Source: Streptomyces vilmorinianum (lineage in GTDB: Bacteria > Actinomycetota > Actinomycetes > Streptomycetales > Streptomycetaceae). Taken from it: a stretch of DNA of 64,000 nucleotides. This document shows, piece after piece, positions 43,115-50,327 of the stretch. The stretch's first letter is position 1; each line of letters begins with the position of its first letter. The notes below the pieces were generated by a model. It was not told where the DNA came from and made no database searches. It worked only from the letters and a program-made list of their open reading frames with translations. The stretch spans positions 372,001-436,000 of the forward strand of contig NZ_CP040244.1 in assembly GCF_005517195.1 (NCBI RefSeq), written 5' to 3'. A program made the position numbers and the translations under genes.

Positions 43115-43881
43115 CCCCTCTGCGGAACGAGCTGGAAGTAGACGGCCGTCATCACGAAGTTGGTCACGAAGAGCAACATGAAGGTGATGACCACGGACTG
43201 GTTCACGGCGTCGCCGACGCCCTTCGGGCCGCCCTTCGCGGTCAGTCCCTTGTACGAGGCGACGATCGCGGCGATGGCGCCGAAGACCAGCGCCTTCACC
43301 TCGGCCGCCCACAGGTCGGACAGCTGGGCGAGCGTGGTGAAGGAGGCCAGGTACGCGCCGGGGGTGCCGTTCTGCAGCACCACGTTGAAGAAGTAGCCGC
43401 CGGCCACGCCGACCACCGACACCAGGCCGTTGAGCAGCACCGCGACGACCATCGTGGCCAGGACGCGGGGGACGACGAGCCGGTGGATCGGGTCGATGCC
43501 GAGGACCTGCATCGCGTCGATCTCCTCGCGGATCTTGCGCGCCCCGAGGTCGGCGCAGATCGCGGTGCCGCCGGCCCCGGCGATGAGCAGCGCCGTGACG
43601 ATGGGGGAGGCCTCGCGCAGCACCGCGAGGACCGAGGCGGCGCCGGAGAACGACTGGGCGCCCAGCTGCCGCGTCAGGCCGCCGATCTGGAGCGCGATGA
43701 CCGCGCCGAAGGGGATCGAGACCAGGGCCGTGGGCAGGATGGTGACGCCGGCGATGAACCAGGCCTGCTGGATGAACTCCCGTACCTGGAAGGGGCGTCG
43801 GGGGAGGGTGCGGAGGACGTCGAGGGCCATCGCGAAGAGGCTGCCGGAGTGCCGGAGCGCTCCGGTGGGGGAGAGACTCAT
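43111..43881 (-). CDS. YrbE/MlaE-type permease A of the mce operon
   Basis: The protein is about 256 residues. The MlaE signature GAGGTAICADLGARKIREEIDAMQVLGIDPIHRLV is intact. It overlaps the ATPase gene by ATGA and is followed directly by permease B. Confidence 0.93.
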   Translation of the reverse strand: MSLSPTGALRHSGSLFAMALDVLRTLPRRPFQVREFIQQAWFIAGVTILPTALVSIPFGAVIALQIGGLTRQLGAQSFSGAASVLAVLREASPIVTALLIAGAGGTAICADLGARKIREEIDAMQVLGIDPIHRLVVPRVLATMVVAVLLNGLVSVVGVAGGYFFNVVLQNGTPGAYLASFTTLAQLSDLWAAEVKALVFGAIAAIVASYKGLTAKGGPKGVGDAVNQSVVITFMLLFVTNFVMTAVYFQLVPQRG

Positions 43882-44867
43882 GCGTCCGCCACCTCCGCCA
43901 CCTCCGCCGCCTTAGGTGCCGCGGCCGTCTCGGGCGCCTCGGCTGCGGGTTCCGCGTCCTTGGGGCGCTTCTCGCGGTCGGCGATCGCCTGCCAGCGGGG
44001 CGGCCGGGTCACCCCGGGGCTCGGCAGCAGGCGCGGGGTCAGGTCGGGAACGGTGTCGTCCCCGCCGTCGAGGCCGGCGAGCTCCTCCTCGACCTGGGCG
44101 GCGTCCTTCTCCTCGGCCATGCCGATCGGTCCCTGCATCCGGCCGTTGAGGAACTGCCGTACGACCGGTTCGTCACTGGCGAGCAGCTCCTCGCGGGGGC
44201 CGAACATCACGAGCTCGCGCCGGAAGAGCAGTCCGATGTTGTCCGGGACCTGCCGGGCCGAGGCGATGTCGTGCGTGACGATCAGGAACGTCGCGTCGAT
44301 CTGCGCGTTCAGATCCACGATGAGCTGGTTGAGGTAGGCCACCCGTACCGGGTCGAGCCCCGAGTCGGGTTCGTCGAACAGAATGATCTCGGGGTCGAGG
44401 ACCAGGGCGCGGGCGAGACCGGCGCGCTTGCGCATGCCGCCGGATATCTCGCCGGGGAGCTTCTCCTCGGCGCCGATCAGGCCGACCATGTCCATCTTCT
44501 CGAGGACGATGCGCCGGACCTCGCTCTCCGGCTTGCGCGTGTGCTCGCGCAGCGGGAAGGCGATGTTGTCGTACAGACTCATCGACCCGAACAGCGCGCC
44601 GTCCTGGAACAGCACGCCGAAGAGCTTGCGCACCTCGTACAGGTCGTGTTCGCGGAGTGTGGTGATGTCCGTCCCGGCGATCCGGATCGACCCGCGGTCC
44701 GGCTTCAGCAGGCCGACGAGGGTCTTGAGGAAGACCGACTTGCCCGTGCCGGAGGGGCCGAGCATGACGGACACTTCCCCGGCGGGCAGCGTCAGCGAGA
44801 CGTCCTGCCAGATGACCTGGTGGCCGAAGGATTTGGTCAACCCTTCCACACAGATCTCGACACCCAT
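43878..44867 (-). CDS. MlaF/Mkl-like ATPase of the mce lipid importer
   Basis: The protein is about 329 residues from ATG 44867 (MGVEICVEGLTKSFGHQVIW); a GTG at 44876 would add three. Walker A LGPSGTGKSVFLKTLVG, signature EISGGMRKRAGLARALV, Walker B IILFDEPDSGLDP and H-loop VTHDIASA are complete. The C-terminal extension after residue 245 is acidic and then Pro/Ala-rich. It energises lipid transport through the YrbE permeases. Confidence 0.93.
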   Translation of the reverse strand: MGVEICVEGLTKSFGHQVIWQDVSLTLPAGEVSVMLGPSGTGKSVFLKTLVGLLKPDRGSIRIAGTDITTLREHDLYEVRKLFGVLFQDGALFGSMSLYDNIAFPLREHTRKPESEVRRIVLEKMDMVGLIGAEEKLPGEISGGMRKRAGLARALVLDPEIILFDEPDSGLDPVRVAYLNQLIVDLNAQIDATFLIVTHDIASARQVPDNIGLLFRRELVMFGPREELLASDEPVVRQFLNGRMQGPIGMAEEKDAAQVEEELAGLDGGDDTVPDLTPRLLPSPGVTRPPRWQAIADREKRPKDAEPAAEAPETAAAPKAAEVAEVADA

Positions 44868-44952
44868 CCGGTTCACCCTTCAGCGGGGAGCAGCTCCGAC
44901 ATCTGCTCTACGGGGAAGGGCGGCGCGTCCGTCGCGGAGAACGCGAGATTTT

Positions 44953-45996
44953 TTACGGAGCCGAAACGGGTGCCGAAACGGGTGCCGAAACGGGGACCTG
45001 TAGGGACGGGAGCTCGGGCAGAGGCGTTTCCGTGGCGACCGGCAGTTCCGGTACCAGTGCCGGTACGGACGGCAGCTTGATCGTCTCCGGCACCTCCGGC
45101 ACCTCGGGTACGGCCGGCAGCTCGGGCAGGACCGTCGGGACGGCGATGGGCGACGTGGGGTCGGCCGTCGGGGCGGCGGAGCCGGGGGTACGACCGTCGG
45201 CGTCGACGTCCGCGTCGACGGGTCCGGCGCTGGGGCCGGGACCGGGGCGCGTGGCCGGGGGTATCTCGTAACCGGCCGCGTTCGCCCCGTCCACCTCCTC
45301 GGACAGCGCGGGCCGCGGCGCCCCGCCCCGGTCCGGCTCGTACGAGAAGGGAAGCGCGAGGCCCACCACGGCCAGCGTGACCGCCGCGGAGGTCGCGGCC
45401 ACGGCCTGGACATGGCCGCCCGAGGGGGTACGGCCACCGCGCCCGGCCAGCCACAGGGCGAGCCCCAGCGTGGCGGCGAGCGAGTCGCGCAGCGTGCGCC
45501 GGGCCCTGGCGAGCAGCGACTCGACCGCCCGGTAGCTGAGGCCCATCTCCTGGGCGACCTGCTCCACGTCCCGGTCCTGCGCCTTCAGCCGGAGCGCCTC
45601 CGCCTGGCGTGCGGGCAGCTCCCGGCTCCGGAACGCCAGCCACTTCGCCTCCGCCCGGTCGCACACCGCCTCCTCGACGGGGACCGGGCCAGGGGGGTTG
45701 AGCTTCGGGAGGACGCGTACCTCGGCATCGCGGTTGACCTGCCGGTACCGGTCGACGCACAGGCGCATGGTCACCGTCGTCAGCCACGCGCCGAGGCGCG
45801 CGTCGTCGAGGTGCGGGTTCTCCGCGGCACGCAGCATCGCTTCCTGGACGGCGTCCTCGGCGTCCTCGGCGCTCATGGACCGCCGGCGGGCCACCTTGAG
45901 CAGCTGCTCGCGGTGGCTCCACATGCGCTGCCATCGCACCTGGGCCGATTCGTCACCCGGCCCGGCCTCGTGGGCCGGGTAGCTGTCTGTCGCCAT
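44953..45996 (-). CDS. ECF-like sigma factor with C-terminal membrane segment and Pro-rich tail
   Basis: The protein is about 347 residues. Region 2 lies at residues 25-90 (SAEDAEDAVQEAMLRAAENP, AWLTTVTMRLCVDRYRQ). Region 4 lies at 120-180 (LPARQAEALRLKAQDRDVEQVAQEMGLSYRAVESLLARARRTLR). A hydrophobic helix at about 196-217 (VQAVAATSAAVTLAVVGLALPF) then leads to 130 residues rich in Pro, Val and Glu with repeats (LPAVPEVPEVPE) ending VPVSAPVSAPVSAP. The tail should lie outside the membrane, so the factor may be membrane-held until released. It precedes the mce operon on the same strand with an 85-bp gap and could control it. Confidence 0.88.
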   Translation of the reverse strand: MATDSYPAHEAGPGDESAQVRWQRMWSHREQLLKVARRRSMSAEDAEDAVQEAMLRAAENPHLDDARLGAWLTTVTMRLCVDRYRQVNRDAEVRVLPKLNPPGPVPVEEAVCDRAEAKWLAFRSRELPARQAEALRLKAQDRDVEQVAQEMGLSYRAVESLLARARRTLRDSLAATLGLALWLAGRGGRTPSGGHVQAVAATSAAVTLAVVGLALPFSYEPDRGGAPRPALSEEVDGANAAGYEIPPATRPGPGPSAGPVDADVDADGRTPGSAAPTADPTSPIAVPTVLPELPAVPEVPEVPETIKLPSVPALVPELPVATETPLPELPSLQVPVSAPVSAPVSAP

Positions 45997-46088
45997 GAGG
46001 GCCCCTTTGCGCTCACACCCGATTGCAGGGCGGCGGCGACATTACCGCCCGGTATCCGGTGTGTGGAGGGGGTGGAGTCCAGTGAGTC

Positions 46089-47147
46089 CTAACCGTTGCC
46101 GGTGAGGGGTCCGGCGGTCGGCAGGAGCCCGCCGTCCGGCAGCTCGACGCCGGTGCCGGGCCCGGTGACCAGGGGCGGGCCGGACTCCGTTGCGCCGCCC
46201 GGTCGTTCGGCCGTCGGCGACGGTGAGGATGACGGTGACGGTGAGGCCGAGGGGGCAGGCGACGACGTGGGTGTGGGCGAGGGCGAAGGCGACGGAGCGG
46301 CTGGGGAGGAGCTGCGAGACGGCCTCGGTTCCGTACGGGGAGCTGTGCCGCCGCCGTCCGGCACCACGTGGTGGCCGCTCCGGAAGTACGCGAACCACGA
46401 CATGACGACGTGGAGGTACTCCCGGGAGTGGTTGTAGCCGAGGATCGCGCGGTCGAGGTCGTACGGATCGGAGAGATCGCGCCCGCCCGCGCACAGATAG
46501 CGCCCCGCCGCGAGGGCCGCGTCGTAGACGTTGTGGGGGTCGGCGCGGCCGTCTCCGTTGCCGTCGGCGCCCCAGACGGCCCACGTGGAGGGGATGAACT
46601 GCATCGGACCGACGGCCCGGTCGTAGACGGTGTCGCCGTCGTACGCGCCGCCGTCGGTGTCGCGGATCATGGCGAACCCCCTGCCGTTCAGCTGCGGGCC
46701 CAGGATCGGCGTGTACGTCGTGCCCTCGGCGTCCACGCGCCCGCCCCGGGCCTGGGCGGACTCCACCTGACCGATCGCGGCGAGCAGCTGCCAGGACAGA
46801 CGACAGCGCGGCGCGCTTCTGCCCTGCGCCGTCTCCGCCTTCCTGTACGCGTCCAGGACCGTGGCCGGAACGGCCCCGCCGCTCGCCACCGCGGTGTCAC
46901 GCGAAGCCCGGGGCGCCGGCGCGCCCGGCCCACCGGCCGCCGTCCTCAGCGGAGGCAGCGCGGTGAAGTAGGTCGTATCGCCTGAAATCGCCTGCCCCGG
47001 CGGCGTGTCGGGCCTCTCGGCGTGCGGGGCGGCGGCCCGCCCCACGGCGCCCGGTGCCTGCGACGCGGTGAGCGCCGCCATGGCCGCCGCAGCGACCGCC
47101 GTACCCGTCACGCCCCTGCGCATCCGTCCCGCGAACTGCCACACCAT
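46089..47147 (-). CDS. Secreted lytic murein transglycosylase (SLT type)
   Basis: The protein is about 352 residues. The N-terminus has a basic start and hydrophobic segment (GVTGTAVAAAAMAALTASQA), a probable signal sequence. The catalytic domain at about residues 115-265 has LSWQLLAAIGQVESAQARGG, whose Glu is the expected general acid, GPMQFIPSTWAVWGADGNGDG, and the late NHSREYLHVVMSWFAYF. A Ser/Pro repeat tail follows. It cleaves peptidoglycan to 1,6-anhydro products during wall growth. It lies just upstream of the sigma factor gene on the same strand. Confidence 0.9.
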   Translation of the reverse strand: MVWQFAGRMRRGVTGTAVAAAAMAALTASQAPGAVGRAAAPHAERPDTPPGQAISGDTTYFTALPPLRTAAGGPGAPAPRASRDTAVASGGAVPATVLDAYRKAETAQGRSAPRCRLSWQLLAAIGQVESAQARGGRVDAEGTTYTPILGPQLNGRGFAMIRDTDGGAYDGDTVYDRAVGPMQFIPSTWAVWGADGNGDGRADPHNVYDAALAAGRYLCAGGRDLSDPYDLDRAILGYNHSREYLHVVMSWFAYFRSGHHVVPDGGGTAPRTEPRPSRSSSPAAPSPSPSPTPTSSPAPSASPSPSSSPSPTAERPGGATESGPPLVTGPGTGVELPDGGLLPTAGPLTGNG

Positions 47148-47260
47148 CCGTCGGCCCCCTCCCGGTCACACCTCCGCCGCACCGGGATGGCGGTGCGGCG
47201 GTCTGTCACCGGCTCTACGGGGCGGGGTCGCCGGTCCGTCGCGGAGGCCGGGTCACCGTT

Positions 47261-47338
47261 CGGTCTCGGTCTCGGTCGCGGTCGCGGTCTAGGTCGCGGT
47301 CTAGGCCTAGGTCTCGGTGGTCTAGGTCGCGGTCGCGG
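47261..47338. repeat. GGTCTC/GGTCGC/GGTCTA hexamer array
   Basis: About 13 degenerate six-base units (GGTCTC, GGTCGC, GGTCTA) in tandem between the transglycosylase start and the end of the LuxR-type gene. The right end enters the last codons of that gene (KAATAT). Confidence 0.85.
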
Positions 47339-48389
47339 CCTTGGCGGGCGTGGCCGTGGCCGGGGGCACATCCCGTTCCTGCTGGGCCAGGAGGTAGCCG
47401 GCCTGGAAGCGGCTCTCGGCGCCCAGCGCGGCCATCACGTCGGCGACGTGGCGGCGGCAGCTGCGGACCGAGAGGCCCAGGCGGCGGGCGATGGCGGCAT
47501 CGGTCAGGCCCTCCGTGAGGAGGCGGACGATGGTCTGCTTGAGCTCGTCGGAGATGTCCATGATGGTCTGCCGGTCCCATTCGGTCTCGAACGGCAGCGC
47601 CTCCAGCCAGAGCCGTTCGTAGGCCCCGGTCATGAACGACACCAGGTTCGGCTCGCGGACGAGGACGGCCGCGTGCGGGTCGTCGGGGACCGGGATGACG
47701 GCGGTGCTGCGGTCGAAGACCAGCATGCGCATGAACTCGTCGTCCAGGGTGCGCACCTGCGCCCCCAGTCTGCCGACCCGCTCGACGTAGGCGCAGGTTC
47801 CGGGGGAGAAGCGGGCCGTGTGCTGGTAGAGGACGCGCATCCGGACGCCCCGGCGCAGGAGTTCCTCGTCGCGGGCGACGGCCTCTTCGAGGACCTCGGC
47901 CCGCCGGCCGCCGCCCGGCTGGGCGGTCATCACCTCGCGCTCGCAGGTGCGGCCCAGTTCGGTGATGGCCTCGCGCACGGCCCGCAGGTCGGTGAGGACC
48001 TCGATGTACTCCGCCTGCCGCAGGTGCGTCAGCTGCGCGAGACGGGACTCGAAGAGCGGCATGAAGGCCATGAGCTGCTCCCGGGTGCGCTCCAGGTGCA
48101 GCCGCCGGGCCCGCATCTCCCGCTCCAGGGGGCCGAGGGTGCGCTGCACCGCCTCGTCCGGCGGTACGGGGAGCAGCGCCCGCTCCGGGGTGCGGCGCAG
48201 GAGGCCCATGTCGAGCAGGGCCGCCACCGCGGACTCCATGCGGGCGAGGGGCAGTTCGAGTTCCTCGGCGAGCTCCGCCGGGTGCGCGGGGTGCGCGGGA
48301 TCGCGGCCCAGCGCGCAGATGTACACGCGGGCCAGCGGATCCTCGGGCGCGAGGCCCTCCCCCCTCTGCGTTATGTCCGGTGCATCCAT
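47322..48389 (-). CDS. LuxR-type regulator with TrmB-like N-terminal domain (first paralogue)
   Basis: The protein is about 355 residues from ATG 48389 (MDAPDITQRGEG). N-terminal winged helix (DPAHPAHPAELAEELELPLARMESAVAALLDMGLLRR), a helical linker (LERTREQLMAFMPLFESRLAQL), a central sensor-like domain with an RVLYQHTARFSP…LDDEFMRMLVFDRSTAVIPV core, and a C-terminal LuxR HTH (LTEGLTDAAIARRLGLSVRSCRRHVADVMAALGAESRFQA). The same layout recurs in the regulator at 58569. It is divergent from the DTGWG peptide gene, with 222 bp between. Confidence 0.88.
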   Translation of the reverse strand: MDAPDITQRGEGLAPEDPLARVYICALGRDPAHPAHPAELAEELELPLARMESAVAALLDMGLLRRTPERALLPVPPDEAVQRTLGPLEREMRARRLHLERTREQLMAFMPLFESRLAQLTHLRQAEYIEVLTDLRAVREAITELGRTCEREVMTAQPGGGRRAEVLEEAVARDEELLRRGVRMRVLYQHTARFSPGTCAYVERVGRLGAQVRTLDDEFMRMLVFDRSTAVIPVPDDPHAAVLVREPNLVSFMTGAYERLWLEALPFETEWDRQTIMDISDELKQTIVRLLTEGLTDAAIARRLGLSVRSCRRHVADVMAALGAESRFQAGYLLAQQERDVPPATATPAKAATAT

Positions 48390-48544
48390 GGATCCCCCTG
48401 TTTGCGACGCCGTCCTCTTCCTGCCATGCAGCCTAATGATCCATACGGCGATCCCCATAGGCATGCGAACGCGGATACGTTCATCTCACCGCCCACAAGG
48501 TCAAAGCTCACAGAGCTCGTGAAGCACGCGAGCCGCGCATCACG

Positions 48545-48572
48545 CTTGAAATCCCTTGAAATTGCCTGAAGT
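48545..48572 (+). promoter_or_regulatory. Three direct repeats with 10-bp spacing upstream of the peptide operon
   Basis: CTTGAAAT at 48545-48552, CTTGAAAT at 48555-48562 and CCTGAAGT at 48565-48572 repeat exactly every 10 bp, one helical turn. They end 39 bp before the peptide start codon, where an activator or repressor would bind. Confidence 0.55.
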
Positions 48573-48611
48573 CACCCGGACTTACTCATCGCGGAAGAGA
48601 GAGCAGACGAC

Positions 48612-48830
48612 ATGAAGCGGCGGATCCGTAACACCGTGCTCGCCACCCTGACCACCGCCCTCGCGGGCCTGGCCACCGTCGCCGCGGCGCAGCTCGCCGG
48701 CAACGGCGCCGCCGGTACGGACGACACCGGCTGGGGCGCCTCGGTCGTCAGCGGCACCTACGACACGGGCTGGGGCGCTCCGGCCCCCGGCGCGGGCACG
48801 AACGCCACGAACGACACCGGCTGGGGATGA
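48612..48830 (+). CDS. Exported 72-residue peptide with three DTGWG motifs
   Basis: The basic start MKRRIRNTVL and a hydrophobic stretch to about residue 28 (ATLTTALAGLATVAAAQLAG) look like a Sec-type signal peptide. The rest (about 44 residues) is Gly/Ala/Thr-rich and contains DTGWG at residues 38-42, 51-55 and at the very end 68-72. No Cys and no enzyme motif are present. It could be a secreted signal or a precursor of a modified peptide; I cannot decide. It opens the operon and stops 4 bp before the aldolase gene. GGAAGAGA before the ATG is a plausible ribosome binding site. Confidence 0.72.
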   Translation: MKRRIRNTVLATLTTALAGLATVAAAQLAGNGAAGTDDTGWGASVVSGTYDTGWGAPAPGAGTNATNDTGWG

Positions 48831-48834
48831 CCGT

Positions 48835-49758
48835 ATGACGCTGCTCGACTGCACCCTGCGCACCGCCGGGCAGCTCACCGGCGGCAGACCGTCACCGCGG
48901 CTGGTCGTGGACTACCTCGCGGTCTGCGCACGGCTCGGCATCGACGTGATCGAGCTGGGGCGCGTCCACGATCCGGCCGGCCGGCCGCCCTGCGCCGAAC
49001 TGCCGCCCGACGTCTTCCCCGTCGTCCCGCCCGCCCCGGCCACCCCGGTCGCGCGGTACGGGCCGCGGTTCGCGGTCCTGCTCGACGCGGCCGAACTCCC
49101 GGCGGGCGACGGCGCCGCCGCGGCGGCGGCCGACCGGATCGCCGATCGGATCGCCGGCATCCCGCTGCCCGTCGGCCTGGTGCGCGTCGCCGTCCGCTAC
49201 GACCAAGTGGCGGGCGCCGCCGTTCCGTTGGGGCGGCTGCGCGACGCCGGGTTCGGTGTCTGTCTGCTCCTCACCGAGATCGACCTCGCCTCGTACCCGG
49301 AGCTCGACCGCTGTCTCGGCGAGACGGCGGCACTCGGGCCGCTCGACGCCGTCTTCCTCGTCGACTCGCTCGGCTCGTTCCGCCCCGAGCGGGTGATCGA
49401 GCTCGTCCAGTCCACCCGCGCCGCGGTGCCCGCCCCCGTCGGCGTCCACGCCCACGACAACCAGGGCTTCGCCCTGCACAACACCGTGGTGGCCCGCAGC
49501 GCCGGCGCCACCTGGCAGGACGCCGCCGTGCACGGGATCGGCCCGGGGGCGGGGATGACCCGCACCGAGCAGCTCCTCGCCCTGCTCGGCACCGCGCCGG
49601 CCGACCTCGGCCCGCTCCTCGAACTCATCGCCACGCACGTCGCCCCGCTGAAGCGGCGATACGGCTGGGGCGCCGGGCCGCGCCAGGTCATGGCCGGTCT
49701 GTCCCGGATCCCGCTGGCGGCGGTCCGGGGGCTCGACCCCCACGCCGACGCCGGCTGA
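48835..49758 (+). CDS. DRE-TIM metallolyase family aldolase (HMGL-like)
   Basis: The protein is about 307 residues. The N-terminus LLDCTLRTAGQL is a variant of the DxTLRDG motif, with the catalytic Arg retained. GVHAHDNQGFALHNT supplies the HxH metal ligands, and HGIGPGAGMTRTEQLL resembles the GxGxGAGNxxTE segment of 4-hydroxy-2-oxovalerate aldolases. The enzyme should form or break a C-C bond next to a 2-oxo acid using a divalent metal. Its substrate in this cluster is unknown. It lies between the peptide and cupin genes and is presumably in one transcript. Confidence 0.82.
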   Translation: MTLLDCTLRTAGQLTGGRPSPRLVVDYLAVCARLGIDVIELGRVHDPAGRPPCAELPPDVFPVVPPAPATPVARYGPRFAVLLDAAELPAGDGAAAAAADRIADRIAGIPLPVGLVRVAVRYDQVAGAAVPLGRLRDAGFGVCLLLTEIDLASYPELDRCLGETAALGPLDAVFLVDSLGSFRPERVIELVQSTRAAVPAPVGVHAHDNQGFALHNTVVARSAGATWQDAAVHGIGPGAGMTRTEQLLALLGTAPADLGPLLELIATHVAPLKRRYGWGAGPRQVMAGLSRIPLAAVRGLDPHADAG

Positions 49759-49808
49759 GGCAAACCCGTACCCGTCGCCGTACCCGTCGCCCTGACCAGG
49801 AGACCCGT

Positions 49809-50327
49809 ATGCCCTTCACCGCACCGATCCTGCCCCCGGGTGAGCCGGCCGCCGCCGTCACTCCGTACGGCACCACCACCGCCGCCACTCCCGCCACCCC
49901 CGCCACCCCGCCGGCCCGGCGGGTCCACCGCACAGGAGCCGCCATGGCCAACCGCTTCCGCATCGACCGCAGTTCCGCCCAGGAGGAGTTCGGCCTCGCC
50001 TGCCAGCGGCTCATCCCGTGGCCCGGCGGCGACAAGGAGCCGCCGGTCGGCGCCATGGCCTGCTTCCTCGCGCCCGGCGGCGACTCCGACCCCGACTGCC
50101 ACAACCAGGACGAGGTCATGATCGTCCTCTCCGGGACCGGCAGCGTGACCCTCGACGGCACGCTCGAACCGCCGTTCCGCGCGGGCGACATCGTCGTCCT
50201 GCCCCGTAACCAGGAGCACGTCGTCCACAACACCGGCGACGAGGAGCTGAGCTGGGTCTCCCTCTACTGGCCCCTGCGCGAGCCCGCCGTCCGTACCGCA
50301 ACCGAGAACGAGGAGGTCGCCGCGTGA
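49809..50327 (+). CDS. Cupin domain protein, predicted cupin half of a hydrazine synthetase
   Basis: The protein is about 172 residues. ATG 49809 has AGGAG at 49798-49802; it adds a 45-residue Pro/Thr/Ala-rich leader, and an internal ATG 49944 (MANRFRIDRSS) begins the folded part. Cupin motif 1 is GGDSDPDCHNQDEVMIVLSGTG (His and Glu ligands) and motif 2 is PFRAGDIVVLPRNQEHVVHN (His). In known hydrazine synthetases a zinc cupin domain is fused to a MetRS-like domain and makes the N-N bond from an O-activated N-hydroxylysine adduct. Here it is a separate gene that overlaps the MetRS-like gene by GTGA, which implies equal synthesis. Confidence 0.85.
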   Translation: MPFTAPILPPGEPAAAVTPYGTTTAATPATPATPPARRVHRTGAAMANRFRIDRSSAQEEFGLACQRLIPWPGGDKEPPVGAMACFLAPGGDSDPDCHNQDEVMIVLSGTGSVTLDGTLEPPFRAGDIVVLPRNQEHVVHNTGDEELSWVSLYWPLREPAVRTATENEEVAA

